Origin: Arthrobacter sp. Soc17.1.1.1
GTDB taxonomy: Bacteria > Actinomycetota > Actinomycetes > Actinomycetales > Micrococcaceae
Assembly (NCBI RefSeq): GCF_036867195.1
Contig: NZ_JBAJII010000004.1
Coordinates: 40,888-104,887 of the forward strand
DNA length: 64,000 nt
Direction: 5' to 3'
Both the position numbers and the translations under genes were made by a program. Position 1 is the first letter of the stretch. The number at the start of each line of letters is the position of its first letter. The notes beneath the pieces were generated by a model that was not told the origin of the DNA, searched no databases, and was given only the letters and a program-made list of their open reading frames with translations. Of the stretch, positions 16,752-25,211 are shown one piece after another.

Positions 16752-17624
16752 ATGATTTCGCAGAGTGATATCGATGTCATCCTTTCCGGGCGCAGCAGCG
16801 TCCTGGATTCCGGTGGGGCGAAGATCGGCTCGGCCGGTCAGGTGTATCTGGATGATCAGACCGGCGAGCCGAGCTGGGTGACCGTCAAGACGGGCCTGTT
16901 CGGCACGTCGGAGTCGTTCGTGCCTCTGCAGGGCGCGCAGCTGAGCGGTGATGATGTCTCCGTCGGCTACACCAAGGACCAGGTCAAGGACGCTCCTCGC
17001 ATCGAGGCCGATGGGGATCTCAGCCCCGAGGAAGAGGACCGCCTGTACCGCCACTACGGGCTGACCAGGCCCACGGCGCAGGGCACCACCGGCAACACTG
17101 CAGGCAACACCGCGGGTGTGACTGGTGGTGATCGTTCCGGGCGCACCGGGGATGCTGAATATACTGAGCGGTCGCAGGCACGTGGCACGGTCGGGCATGA
17201 CACCTCCGGTCCGACGACGGATGATGCGATGACCCGCTCCGAGGAGCAGCTACGCGTGGGCACCGAGCGCCGCGAAGCGGGCAAAGTGCGTCTGCGTAAG
17301 TACGTGGTCACCGAGAACGTGACCAAGACAGTCCCGGTCCAGCATGAAGAGGTGCGCGTCGTGTCCGAGCCGATCACGGACGCGAACCGTGGGGATGCCC
17401 TGGACGGGCCCGCAATCAGCGAGGAAGAGCACGAAGTCGTCCTCCACGAAGAGCGCGTCGTCGTAGACAAGGAAGCCGTTGCCGTGGAGCGTGTCCGTCT
17501 GGACACGGAAACCGTCACCGAGCAGCAGGAAGTCAGCGACACGGTTCGCAAGGAAAAGATCGAGATCCTCGACGAAACCGCCAACGACACCGGTACCACC
17601 AGGAACCAGAAGAACAAGCGCTAA
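16752..17624 (+). CDS. PRC-barrel and DUF2382 (YsnF/AvaK) stress protein
   Basis: A 290-residue protein starting MISQSDIDVILSGRSSVLDS after an AAGGGAG site. Residues 1-85 are a PRC-barrel (GQVYLDDQTGEPSWVTVKTGLFGTSESFVPL, then VSVGYTKDQVKDAPRI). A Thr/Gly-rich linker (about 105-165) leads to DUF2382 (about 170-280), beginning EEQLRVGTERREAGKVRLRKYV and containing alternating hydrophobic/charged beta repeats (VTKTVPVQHEEVRVVSEPI). This pairing is known from actinobacterial general-stress proteins. It is expected to be cytoplasmic. It ends just before a strong terminator at 17649. Confidence 0.85.
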   Translation: MISQSDIDVILSGRSSVLDSGGAKIGSAGQVYLDDQTGEPSWVTVKTGLFGTSESFVPLQGAQLSGDDVSVGYTKDQVKDAPRIEADGDLSPEEEDRLYRHYGLTRPTAQGTTGNTAGNTAGVTGGDRSGRTGDAEYTERSQARGTVGHDTSGPTTDDAMTRSEEQLRVGTERREAGKVRLRKYVVTENVTKTVPVQHEEVRVVSEPITDANRGDALDGPAISEEEHEVVLHEERVVVDKEAVAVERVRLDTETVTEQQEVSDTVRKEKIEILDETANDTGTTRNQKNKR

Positions 17625-17648
17625 CCACACACGGTCAGTAGCAAGAAA

Positions 17649-17690
17649 AAGGCCGGTGGTGTGCTGCGAAAGCAGCACACCACCGGCCTT
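17649..17690. terminator. Strong hairpin terminator
   Basis: Perfect 19-bp stem closed by a GAAA tetraloop, 25 bp after the PRC-barrel gene. It is self-complementary throughout, so it can act in both directions, also for the leftward gene at 17766-18011. Confidence 0.9.
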
Positions 17691-17765
17691 ATTCGTGGGT
17701 GATCAGGTAACGATTACGCAGTCCCCGGGCGGTTATCGGACGGTTATCAGACAATCATCGGACGG

Positions 17766-18011
17766 TTAGGAACCGTAGTTCTCGAAGATCAGGTCCTCGG
17801 TGGACTTGTCCCATTGCATGGCTTTGGCATGCTGGATCAGACGCGCGACCGTGGACGCTTCGTCGGCGGGAACCACGAGCAGGTGTTCTTCCACCCCATC
17901 ATCGAGGGTGAGTTCGAACGTGTAGGAACCGGCCTCGTTCTCGCTGGTTGTGCTGCGGACCACGTCGACGCTCGTGACCCGGCGGATATTTTTGCCCTGT
18001 CCTGCTGGCAT
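17766..18011 (-). CDS. Hypothetical small protein
   Basis: An 81-residue soluble protein starting MPAGQGKNIRRVTSVDVVRS, with GAAAGGAAC upstream. It has a predicted beta-hairpin core (AGSYTFELTLDDGVEEHLLVVPADEAS) followed by a helix (TVARLIQHAKAMQWDKS). No family is recognised. It sits between stress and envelope genes and has a 7-bp inverted repeat (18148-18165) about 140 bp upstream. Confidence 0.55.
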   Translation of the reverse strand: MPAGQGKNIRRVTSVDVVRSTTSENEAGSYTFELTLDDGVEEHLLVVPADEASTVARLIQHAKAMQWDKSTEDLIFENYGS

Positions 18012-18147
18012 GCGCTGTTCCTTTCGTAGTCGTCACAGCTGTGACGAGATTGGATAGCTCTCGCTGCAGGTGATGCCTCGCCCTGACCAGGTATTCGATA
18101 GGTCCGATGGAACCGGCGGCACCCGCAACACCGTCAACGCTACCCAA

Positions 18148-18165
18148 TAGTCAGTAGGCTGACTA
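18148..18165. promoter_or_regulatory. Inverted repeat, candidate operator
   Basis: TAGTCAG and CTGACTA flank the 4-bp spacer TAGG, upstream of the leftward gene at 17766-18011. The form AGTCAG-N4-CTGACT resembles the palindrome at 14418-14431 and the weaker copy at about 20612. Confidence 0.45.
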
Positions 18166-18236
18166 CTTCTCCGGATGAGAAGAGAGGTAGTTGCCACTGA
18201 CGCTTCACGCGTTCAGGGTGGGGCTTTCATCCCGGG

Positions 18237-19553
18237 CTAAGGGAGGTCCTGTCTGGTGTTACTGGTAGTTGTGTCCTGGGTGTCGGGTTCGAGGCTTTGA
18301 TGTCTGGGCGCGACGAGGGAGCGCTCGGTGAGCAGGGCGGGGTTGATTTCGGGCAGTTCGGGTAGCGCCGACTCACCCCCACCGTTGTCGGGTAGCGTGC
18401 TGGGTCCATGGCCTTGTTCATCCATCAGCGTGTGCGTTTCGGCGAGCAGGATCGCCTCGTCGGTGATGAGGTGATCGGATTCCGCGTTCCATGCTTTGAT
18501 GGCAGCCCAAGTGACCGCGGTCAAGGGGACGGCGAGGATCGCCCCGATGATCCCTGCGAGGACTGTGCCTGCAGTCAGGGCGACCAGGATCACCAGCGGG
18601 TGCACGCTCAAGGTATGGCCCATCACGACCGGTTGCAGGAAGTTCCCCTCGAGCTGGTTCACGAGGATCACAACGCCCAGGACGATCAGGGCGGTGACCG
18701 GTCCGTTGGTCACCAGCGCCACCACGGTCGCCAGCGCCCCGGCCAGTGTCGCCCCGATCAAGGGGATGAACGAGCCGATGAAGACGATGATCGCAAGCGG
18801 CACAGCCAATGGGACCTGAAGGATGACCAGGGCCAGGCCGATGAAGAACGCGTCCACGGCGGCGATGATTGCCGTGCCGCGCACATACCCGCCCAGCACA
18901 GCCAGCGCCTGGTCCCCGACCCTGCGTGCCTTGACCAGACGCACGTCCCTGAAGAATCTCAGCGTGAACGCCCAAATCTTTTCCCCGTCCTTGAGGAAGA
19001 AGAAAAGGATGACGACCATCAGAAGTGTCCCCGTGAGGAACGTCGTGGCCGCACTGAGACCCGCCAGCGCTGTGGTGCCCGCGGTACTGCTGGTCACGAA
19101 GTCCACGACAGCGTCCCTGGCTGCCTGCAATTGAGCGTCGCTGACGGGGACCGGCCCGTTCTGCAGCAAATCGATCAGTTGGTTCGCTCCCTGCGCGGCT
19201 TTCAGGACAAGAATGTCGGTCTGGCCGATGACCGCGACAATGACACCTGTGGTGAGAGCGCCCACGCAGAGCACCAAAAGGATGAAGGCAATAGCCGTAG
19301 CCACCGAGCTCGTGCACCCCTTACGTCGCAACCAGGACACGAACGGGCCGATGGCCGAGGCTAAGATCAGCGCAAGCAGCAACGGGATGACGACCAGACG
19401 GACCTGGACCAACGCGAACACCAGGACCGTCACCAACACCATGACCAACAAGACATGCAGGGACCGCAAAGCAGCCCGCCCCAACGCCCCATCCCACATG
19501 GACGCCCCAGCCAGCCGCGTCGAGGCGCCGTACTGCACCGAAGAAGACCCCAC
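18237..19553 (-). CDS. AI-2E family (PerM-type) transporter
   Basis: A 438-residue membrane protein. N-terminal helices (LLVMVLVTVLVFALVQVRLVVIPLLLALILASAIGPFVSWLRRKG), a central extracytoplasmic-type segment (about 130-175) and a C-terminal block VPLAVPLAIIVFIGSFIPLIGATLAGALATVVAL followed by NQLEGNFLQPVVMG are diagnostic of the AI-2E/PerM family. Members export autoinducers or act as Na+/H+ antiporters; the substrate is unknown here. The polar C-terminal tail of about 85 residues is not part of the family core. GTG at 19553 is chosen because GGAGG lies 8 bp upstream; frames to 19634 exist. Confidence 0.85.
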   Translation of the reverse strand: MGSSSVQYGASTRLAGASMWDGALGRAALRSLHVLLVMVLVTVLVFALVQVRLVVIPLLLALILASAIGPFVSWLRRKGCTSSVATAIAFILLVLCVGALTTGVIVAVIGQTDILVLKAAQGANQLIDLLQNGPVPVSDAQLQAARDAVVDFVTSSTAGTTALAGLSAATTFLTGTLLMVVILFFFLKDGEKIWAFTLRFFRDVRLVKARRVGDQALAVLGGYVRGTAIIAAVDAFFIGLALVILQVPLAVPLAIIVFIGSFIPLIGATLAGALATVVALVTNGPVTALIVLGVVILVNQLEGNFLQPVVMGHTLSVHPLVILVALTAGTVLAGIIGAILAVPLTAVTWAAIKAWNAESDHLITDEAILLAETHTLMDEQGHGPSTLPDNGGGESALPELPEINPALLTERSLVAPRHQSLEPDTQDTTTSNTRQDLP

Positions 19554-19891
19554 GAACACACCCTCCACATCCCGGCAGCACAAGACCAGCCCCCGAAACG
19601 GGGTCGGGCGTGCTGGGCTAATACCAACCAACAAATCACAGCAGGCTTACTATCGTGGCTGCAGCAGCCCCCTTACGCAAACAGCACCACACGAGCAGCA
19701 CTACTTGGACGCCTCGTACTCGAGTCGGACAGCGTGGAACGCCCTGCGGAGTACCAGCACCAGCAGCCAAGGACGAGCAACTCGACGAGCAGCACGTACG
19801 ACGATCACACCTGGTCGTGGATGCGACGCCAGGCATAGGCGACGGGATCGTGGGAAATGGTTTCACGCTTTGATGCGAGCCATCAAAGAAA
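19554..19891. other. Intergenic region
   Basis: No confident gene. A short rightward frame at 19655-19873 is open, but its composition does not look coding. GGCTTACTATCG near 19646 resembles other promoter-proximal motifs of this cluster. Confidence 0.4.
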
Positions 19892-19927
19892 GAAGGAGAG
19901 TGCGTCCAACAGAGCGCACTCTCCTTC
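19892..19927 (-). terminator. Hairpin terminator after csbD-like gene
   Basis: Perfect 13-bp arms (GAAGGAGAGTGCG and its complement) around a 10-bp loop, about 110 bp past the leftward stop of the CsbD-like gene. Confidence 0.7.
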
Positions 19928-20038
19928 CTAGCCCCTAAACGTAGGCCTTTCACCCTGGCCCCTGAATCCTAGGCCCTTGGGCTTGGGGTCCTGTGAGTCT
20001 CAGTTCCGAGGTGGGTTGCTGGGCCGGGGTGCCGCGGA

Positions 20039-20215
20039 TCAGTCTTTTTTGAAGACGTCCTTGAGTTTCTCGCCCGCCTGCTTGAGATCGCCCTTGACCT
20101 GGTCGGTCTGACCCTCGGCCTTCAGGTCCTGATTTCCTGTGGCATTGCCGGCTGCTTCCTTGCCCTGACCCCCCAGCTTTTGCGCTGCATTGCCGATCTT
20201 GTCATCGAGTCCCAT
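20039..20215 (-). CDS. CsbD family stress protein
   Basis: A 58-residue hydrophilic protein: MGLDDKIGNAAQKLGGQGKE, then AAGNATGNQDLKAEGQTDQV, then KGDLKQAGEKLKDVFKKD. This is the complete CsbD-like pattern (DK-x-G-x-A...GK-x-KEAAG...L-x-AEG-x-x-DQ-x-KG). CsbD proteins are small general-stress proteins of the SigB regulon in Bacillus and are abundant in stationary-phase actinobacteria; the molecular function is unknown. The start ATG at 20215 is preceded by GGGAAGGGGAGC. It is followed by a hairpin terminator at 19892-19927. Confidence 0.9.
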   Translation of the reverse strand: MGLDDKIGNAAQKLGGQGKEAAGNATGNQDLKAEGQTDQVKGDLKQAGEKLKDVFKKD

Positions 20216-20755
20216 GATGCTCCCCTTCCCAGGGTTTCGTCAGATGTCTGAGTATGTCCCGTACGTTCCCAATCGGACGATGCCCCACCGATCCAATGAT
20301 GCGGCGCCGACCAAAAACGCCGGTCCTCACTTTCTAGCATGCCGACGGCGGAAACCGGCGCGCATCCCACATCTAGCATCCTGGCTCATCACCTAAGGTG
20401 CACGTCCGCGCTGCCATAGACGCCATGAATGCTAGGGCTGCCGCGCCTTCACGGCTTGGCTCGCCCTATCACTTATCCGTGCGGCGGACCGGTTTTGTCA
20501 CTTAGAAATGTAGCCGAATGCCATCATCTGAGACCTCAGCCCGGCGTTGTACCGCGGTGCCGTACCTTATGGGCGATGGGACGGAAAGAGCGTTCCGCAC
20601 ACTTCAAGTAGTAAGCATACTTAGCTATCATGGGGGTGACCTCAGTGACTTACCCGGTTGCCGGAACCTTTCGTTGAGGTTCGTCACAGCACATGCTGAC
20701 CATCGAGAGAGCGGTGCTCGGACGGGGTAGGCACGACCAATGAAAAGGACTTGTC
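20216..20755. other. Gene-free region of 540 bp
   Basis: No coding frame looks convincing on either strand. A TAAG-CATA-CTTA inverted repeat lies at 20612-20623, about 130 bp before the rightward gene at 20756. It is related to the palindromes at 14418 and 18148. Confidence 0.4.
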
Positions 20756-21394
20756 ATGGCTACAGAACACACTTCGGGAGCCAGCACTCCCAGAAACCGG
20801 CGCGATGATGTCGTGGCCGCGCAGAAAGACCGTTTCGGCGGCATCAAGTTCGGCTCCGCGTTCTTCGGCTGGCTGACCGCGATCGGCCTGACCGTCATCC
20901 TCAGTGCCCTCGCGACGGCGATCGGCGTTGGGATCGGGGCCGCGAACACCAGCAGCACCACTGATGCCGCGAACCAGGCTACCGAGAACGCCGACACGAT
21001 CGGCATCGTGAGCGGGATCGTCCTGGCGATCATCCTGTTCCTGGCTTATTACTGCGGCGGCTACGTCGCCGGCCGTATGGCGCGCTTTGACGGCGCGAAG
21101 CAGGGCCTGGCTGTCTGGCTGTGGGGCATTATCATCGCCGTCGTTCTGGCGGTCCTGGCCCTCATCGCCGGAGACCAGTTCAACGTCCTGTCCCGCCTCG
21201 ACGGTGTGCCCAGTCTCCAGTTCAATCAGGACACCCTGACAGCCAGCGGTCTGATCGCCCTGGCGATCGCCGTCCTCGTCCCACTGATCGCGGCGATTCT
21301 CGGCGGCAAGGCCGGGATGCTCTTCCACCGCAAGGTCGACCAGGCCGGCATCGACCACCAGGCCGGCCTCGATCAGCATCGTCGCCCGAACTGA
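20756..21394 (+). CDS. Multi-pass membrane protein (TIGR04086/YrzE-like)
   Basis: A 212-residue protein with a charged N-terminus (about 30 residues), four hydrophobic segments (about 32-62, 80-103, 116-140, 162-186) and a polar His-rich tail. The RFGGIKFGSAFFGWLTAIGL opening and YYCGGYVAGRMARFDGAKQGLAVWLWG resemble small actinobacterial membrane proteins of the TIGR04086/YrzE type. AAAGGACTTGTC precedes the ATG. Its stop overlaps the start of the next gene (TGATG), so the two are translationally coupled. Confidence 0.75.
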   Translation: MATEHTSGASTPRNRRDDVVAAQKDRFGGIKFGSAFFGWLTAIGLTVILSALATAIGVGIGAANTSSTTDAANQATENADTIGIVSGIVLAIILFLAYYCGGYVAGRMARFDGAKQGLAVWLWGIIIAVVLAVLALIAGDQFNVLSRLDGVPSLQFNQDTLTASGLIALAIAVLVPLIAAILGGKAGMLFHRKVDQAGIDHQAGLDQHRRPN

Positions 21395-21765
21395 TGGGAC
21401 GCTTTCACCCCAGAGCAGGCGACCATCTGAGTGGGCCTTTCCTTACCCTTGACGCCCCGGCGACGGGAGGTACCCGATTCCACGACAAGGCAGGGCAGAC
21501 CCTGGCGTGGGTGAAAGCCGACATCTTCCCTCCTGTGGGGACGGCCGTCGTCCTCCCGAATGGCAGCACCCTGCACGTCCAGAGCCTCTACCTGGATCTC
21601 AGTCGTGAGGACCAGATCGCCCATATCTCTGTCCGTCTCGGCGCAACCTCCACGCCGGGCCACCCAGCGCCGGACACCTCGACAGCGATCCACTCGACAT
21701 CGGATCACTTGAGCAGCGGGGATTTCTCCGGCGCCGTCCCGGCAACGCACCCGCGAGCCTCCTAA
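21394..21765 (+). CDS. Hypothetical protein, coupled to upstream membrane protein
   Basis: A 123-residue soluble protein starting MGRFHPRAGDHLSGPFLTLD. It has a beta-rich centre (GQTLAWVKADIFPPVGTAVVLPNGSTLHVQSLYLDL) and a Thr/Ser/His-rich tail. The family is unknown. The start overlaps the upstream stop by 1 nt in a TGATG arrangement, typical of coupled translation and the main support for this frame. Confidence 0.55.
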   Translation: MGRFHPRAGDHLSGPFLTLDAPATGGTRFHDKAGQTLAWVKADIFPPVGTAVVLPNGSTLHVQSLYLDLSREDQIAHISVRLGATSTPGHPAPDTSTAIHSTSDHLSSGDFSGAVPATHPRAS

Positions 21766-21875
21766 GAGGCGTACCGATGACGAAGCGGAGTCCGGGGGTG
21801 TCCACGACGTCTCGGACCGGCAGAGGGCCCGTTCTATCTCCGGTCCTCCTCAGATCATCCCGAGGAGGAGCGGAG

Positions 21876-22298
21876 ATGTGCCGGAAGCGAAGGATCTGCT
21901 TCCTGATGCTGGTTCTGATCATGGTGCTACCGGTTCCTGCTTGTCGCGGTGCGGTTGAAGACCCTAAGCCCGCTCTGGTGAGCCAGGAGCCGATGGTGAC
22001 CTACCACACGGGCACAGATGCTCTCTGGTACATCACCATCGACATCACCAAGAAGACCACCGTTGATGGTACTAACGTCGACGGCATCGCCAGCGGCAGT
22101 GCCGAACGGTGCGTTCAGGATCCTATGGTCGCCGAAAGGTTACCGTCACCGGATGCATCGTCTGCGGCGTTCACCGTCATCTTGCCGCCGCACGCCATCG
22201 AAGACGACGCGCAAAGAATCGTCAGCTGCTTCCAGCAAGAGCTTCCCGAGACTCCACTGACCCTCACCCGGCCCGCAAACCCACCCAGACAGGGCTGA
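21876..22298 (+). CDS. Putative lipoprotein
   Basis: A 140-residue protein starting MCRKRRICFLMLVLIMVLPV with GGAGGAGCGGAG immediately upstream. A basic n-region, hydrophobic core and LPVPAC lipobox predict lipidation at Cys22. The mature domain contains TDALWYITIDITKKTTVDGTN and PDASSAAFTVILPPHAIEDD, beta-rich, with two further cysteines that may pair. No family is recognised. It follows the two coupled genes after a 110-bp gap and may share their promoter. Confidence 0.65.
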   Translation: MCRKRRICFLMLVLIMVLPVPACRGAVEDPKPALVSQEPMVTYHTGTDALWYITIDITKKTTVDGTNVDGIASGSAERCVQDPMVAERLPSPDASSAAFTVILPPHAIEDDAQRIVSCFQQELPETPLTLTRPANPPRQG

Positions 22299-22700
22299 TC
22301 AATAAGCTACAAGCTCCCCCTGGCCGGCACTGACCAACCCGGAAATGCTTCGTATGAGCACCGGATACGACCGCATGCACTCTACCCATGTAGTTTTGCG
22401 CCCCCTGGTAGGGGCGGGCGGCGAAATGATCAGACCCCGACCGGCTTGATGGTGACCACCACAACCGGCCAGGGCCTCACCCCCAACGATAGAAGCATCA
22501 CGCTGCTCAGCCAAGTCCAATGCCTAATACGCCCCAATCCCAAAGACAGAGACAACATAGGGGCGGTGCCATCTGCTCGGTCTGGGCGGATGCCTGGAAC
22601 TGCTCTTGTATGCGGGGTGACCTTACATGAGCTCACGTCTCGTCCGCATCCGGGTGATCTGCAGGTACCGGCTCGCGGCCACGGCTCTACACTGTCGGTT
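22299..22700. other. Intergenic region
   Basis: No supported gene. An open frame runs through it into the lipoprotein at 22701, but the upstream portion lacks coding character. Confidence 0.4.
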
Positions 22701-22943
22701 ATGCGTTCGCTGACTGCCTATCGTGTCGTGGTGGCCGGTGCCGTCCTCCTGGCGATGGGGGCCTGTGATGACGGGACCTCGGCAGAGGAGCTGGAGAGAT
22801 GCATGGAGAACAGGCAACCCACCATCAGCGCGGCCATCGACGCCGGCACCGAAACCGAACAGGCCTACCAAGAAGCACTAACGGCGTGCGGGAACGATCG
22901 GCTCAGCGACACCGAGCGCACCAAACTCTTCACCCGACCGTAA
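22701..22943 (+). CDS. Small putative lipoprotein
   Basis: An 80-residue protein starting MRSLTAYRVVVAGAVLLAMG and then ACDDG. LAMGAC is a good lipobox, giving a mature chain of about 60 acidic residues with two cysteines (ERCMENRQPT and LTACGNDRLS) that could form a disulfide. Function unknown. It is the second short lipoprotein in this stretch. Confidence 0.6.
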   Translation: MRSLTAYRVVVAGAVLLAMGACDDGTSAEELERCMENRQPTISAAIDAGTETEQAYQEALTACGNDRLSDTERTKLFTRP

Positions 22944-23135
22944 ATCCTCTCCCCACACCCGATCAACGCCCTGATCGCTGTTCTGACCGCCGTCCTGACC
23001 GTCGCCCTGACCGTCGGCGAGGTCCCGGCGCGAGGCAGCAGACGCCAGTGATCGCTGACGCATCAATGGTTCTTGGCCTCCGAGAGGGGGCGAAGTGCCC
23101 TGCAATGCTCAGTGACATCGGGCAAGGATGAGCTC

Positions 23136-23534
23136 ATGCTCCCCGTCCTGGATCTCGGTGTCGTCTCTGCGCTGGCCATCGACCTCAACTCATCATGCGA
23201 CGCCCTTGAGGTGCTCGGCAGATTCCAGGCGGATCTACCCTCCCGGGTCCGCGCGATCCATGACGCAGTTTATTCATGGAGCCCTGACCGGATTACCACC
23301 GCCCTGACAAGCCTGCACACGCACGCATCCACGGTCGGTGCCCTGCGCCTGTACGAGCTCACCGCGCTGGCCCTGTCCGGGATCGACCCCGCAACCTCCC
23401 TCGTGCACGCGATGCCTCTGGCCGCCGACCCCAACGCCTTGCAGGACCTCAACCGCGAGGCGGCACTGTTCACCCATGCCTACGCCGCGCTCTGCTCCCA
23501 CCCAAGACTGCTCGACCCGCCCAACGCCGGCTGA
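23136..23534 (+). CDS. HPt-like helical protein, paralog 1
   Basis: A 132-residue protein with an Hpt-like four-helix plan: MLPVLDLGVVSALAIDL, then LEVLGRFQADLPSRVRAIHDAV, then TSLHTHASTVGALRLYELTAL. Aligned with histidine phosphotransfer domains, the helix that normally carries A-H-x-L-K-G-x-A-x-x-G-A instead reads TSLHTHASTVGA. The phospho-accepting His position is therefore Leu, and a His sits three residues later. Two similar genes follow at 23814 and 24702. Possible roles are a phosphorelay scaffold or inhibitor. Start ATG 23136 matches the paralogs' starts. Confidence 0.65.
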   Translation: MLPVLDLGVVSALAIDLNSSCDALEVLGRFQADLPSRVRAIHDAVYSWSPDRITTALTSLHTHASTVGALRLYELTALALSGIDPATSLVHAMPLAADPNALQDLNREAALFTHAYAALCSHPRLLDPPNAG

Positions 23535-23602
23535 CACCCTCGCATAACCCCCGCGACCCGGCTACAGCGCATCACCAACACGATCCACCACCACCAATCA
23601 CA

Positions 23603-23720
23603 GCAGACAGGCGACCAGGCGGGCAGGCAGTCAGGCAGGCGGGCAGGCAGACCGGCAGTCAGGCAGGCGGGCAGGCAGACCGACGGGCAGGCAGACCGGC
23701 GCCAGCGGGCGGGCAGCCGG
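23603..23720. repeat. Low-complexity GGCAGGCA-type repeat
   Basis: Multiple degenerate copies of GGCGGGCAGGCAGACCGGCA lie between HPt-like paralogs 1 and 2. This is simple-sequence DNA prone to slippage; no gene is seen in 23535-23813. Confidence 0.7.
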
Positions 23721-23813
23721 GAGGGCAGGTGGGCACGCGGGCACGTTCAGCCGCGTCTCGGTTTCAGCCGGTCGGGGTCGCCAAGCAAGATGGGTGGGTT
23801 GCATGATGGGCCG

Positions 23814-24320
23814 ATGATCCCTGTCCTGGATACGGCCGTCGTCTACGCTCTGGCCGCAGATCTGCGGTCTTCTCGCGAGGCGTTGAACTTCCTGGACAGA
23901 TTCGACGCCCTGCTCTCGAGCCGTCTGCAAAGAATCCATGATGCCCTCATGACCCAGGATCTCGAGCAGATGACAGTCGCCCTGCTGGGCCTGCATACGA
24001 GCGCTGCGATGGTCGGGGCAGCCCAACTCCACCACTGCACAGCCCGCATCGTGGAGGAACTCAGCCGGTGGCCGTTCTCCGCGATCGCATCACGAGCCAT
24101 CATGAAGGATCTGGGGAAAGAAGCCGTGCAGTTCACCCGCGCCTACCGAAGGATGCGTTCACGGCAAACCCCCAACCCCGCCCCGACAGCAGACACCCCG
24201 GCGCAGCCCACCGCACGACAGCGCACACGACCCAGCCCACCGACAGAACCCCTCCCGCCCAGCTCATCAACAGAACCCGTCCTACCGACACAACCGCAGG
24301 AACCCGTGCCGCCCGGATAA
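23814..24320 (+). CDS. HPt-like helical protein, paralog 2
   Basis: A 168-residue protein starting MIPVLDTAVVYALAADLRSS. The helical domain (residues 1-115) has FDALLSSRLQRIHDALMTQD and LLGLHTSAAMVGAAQLHHC, then RWPFSAIASRAIMKDLGKEAV. It is nearly identical to paralog 3 (24702-25202) over this domain at both DNA and protein level. Similarity starts about 25 bp before the start codon and fades in the Pro/Thr/Ser-rich C-terminal tail. As in paralog 1 the canonical phospho-His is absent. It is probably a recent tandem duplication. Confidence 0.65.
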   Translation: MIPVLDTAVVYALAADLRSSREALNFLDRFDALLSSRLQRIHDALMTQDLEQMTVALLGLHTSAAMVGAAQLHHCTARIVEELSRWPFSAIASRAIMKDLGKEAVQFTRAYRRMRSRQTPNPAPTADTPAQPTARQRTRPSPPTEPLPPSSSTEPVLPTQPQEPVPPG

Positions 24321-24701
24321 TCTCAGGTACCCGCACCAGGGCGAGCCCGGCGGGCTAGCAGCCTGCCTCGTACCTGCACTTCACAAGAAATCTCTTCGCC
24401 GAAAGAGCAGCCGCTGACTCCTGCCCGGCATGCTCTAGCCCACTTGGCCCGGTCGATGTTCTACTGGAAGCTGTCGTGCCAGTAGAAGCTTCCACCTCCT
24501 TTTGCTGGCACGACCTATAACCTACGACGCGCGGAGACCTCGGGAACCTGCAGAACTCGGAAACGTCCCGGGCCGCGCGGCGCGTCAGCCCAGAAACACC
24601 GTCAAGTCCACAGTTTTCGCAACTCTGATTTGGTTTCGCCTCGTCATAGTTTCAGCCGATCAATGCCGTGAAGAAGGCCCAGTGGGTCGCATGATGGGCC
24701 T
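24321..24701. other. Intergenic region between duplicated HPt-like genes
   Basis: No gene recognised. GGAAGCTGTCGTGCCAGTAG and its near-complement occur at about 24465-24520, a possible hairpin (TGCCAGTAGAAGC / GCTTTTGCTGGCA region is imperfect). The last 30 bp are homologous to the region upstream of paralog 2. Confidence 0.4.
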
Positions 24702-25202
24702 ATGATCCCTGTCCTGGATGTGGCCGTCGTTCAAGCCCTGGCCGCGGATCTGCGCTCCACGCGCGAGGCCTTGAGCGTCCTGGACAGGTTCGACGCGCTG
24801 CTATCAAGCCGTCTGCAAAGGATCCACGACGCCCTCATGACCCAGGACCTCGTGCAGATGGAAGTCGCCCTGCTGAGCCTGCATACCAGCGCTGCGATGG
24901 TCGGGGCAGCCCAACTCCACCACTGCACAGCCCACATCGTGGAGCAGCTCAGTGGGTGGCCGTTTTCCGCGCCCGCATCACGGGCACTGATGAAAGACCT
25001 GGCCAGCGAAGCCATACAGTTCACCCGGGCCTACAGGATGCTGCGTTCACTACGAACCCTGAACCACGCCCCAGCCCGGACCACAGCCCCGACCCTGCTG
25101 ACCACCCGCAAACGCAAAAAACCCTCGCTACCCCCATCACCGGCACCACCGGCAGTGCCGACACCACTACGGCGACCCGGGACTGAAGAAAAACGGTCGT
25201 GA
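24702..25202 (+). CDS. HPt-like helical protein, paralog 3
   Basis: A 166-residue protein starting MIPVLDVAVVQALAADLRST. It has the same Hpt-like helical domain as paralog 2, with LLSLHTSAAMVGAAQLHHC, followed by a Thr/Pro/Lys-rich tail ending TEEKRS. Its 3' end abuts the left end of a decayed IS256 element (25212), so the original C-terminus may have been changed by that insertion. No kinase or response regulator lies beside the three genes. Confidence 0.65.
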   Translation: MIPVLDVAVVQALAADLRSTREALSVLDRFDALLSSRLQRIHDALMTQDLVQMEVALLSLHTSAAMVGAAQLHHCTAHIVEQLSGWPFSAPASRALMKDLASEAIQFTRAYRMLRSLRTLNHAPARTTAPTLLTTRKRKKPSLPPSPAPPAVPTPLRRPGTEEKRS

Positions 25203-25211
25203 AGTCGTTCA

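Noticed and set aside
18408..19364. Long open frame opposite the AI-2E-type transporter gene
   Set aside because: The translated product is a charged, low-complexity mirror of membrane helices; the reverse strand encodes a clear family member.
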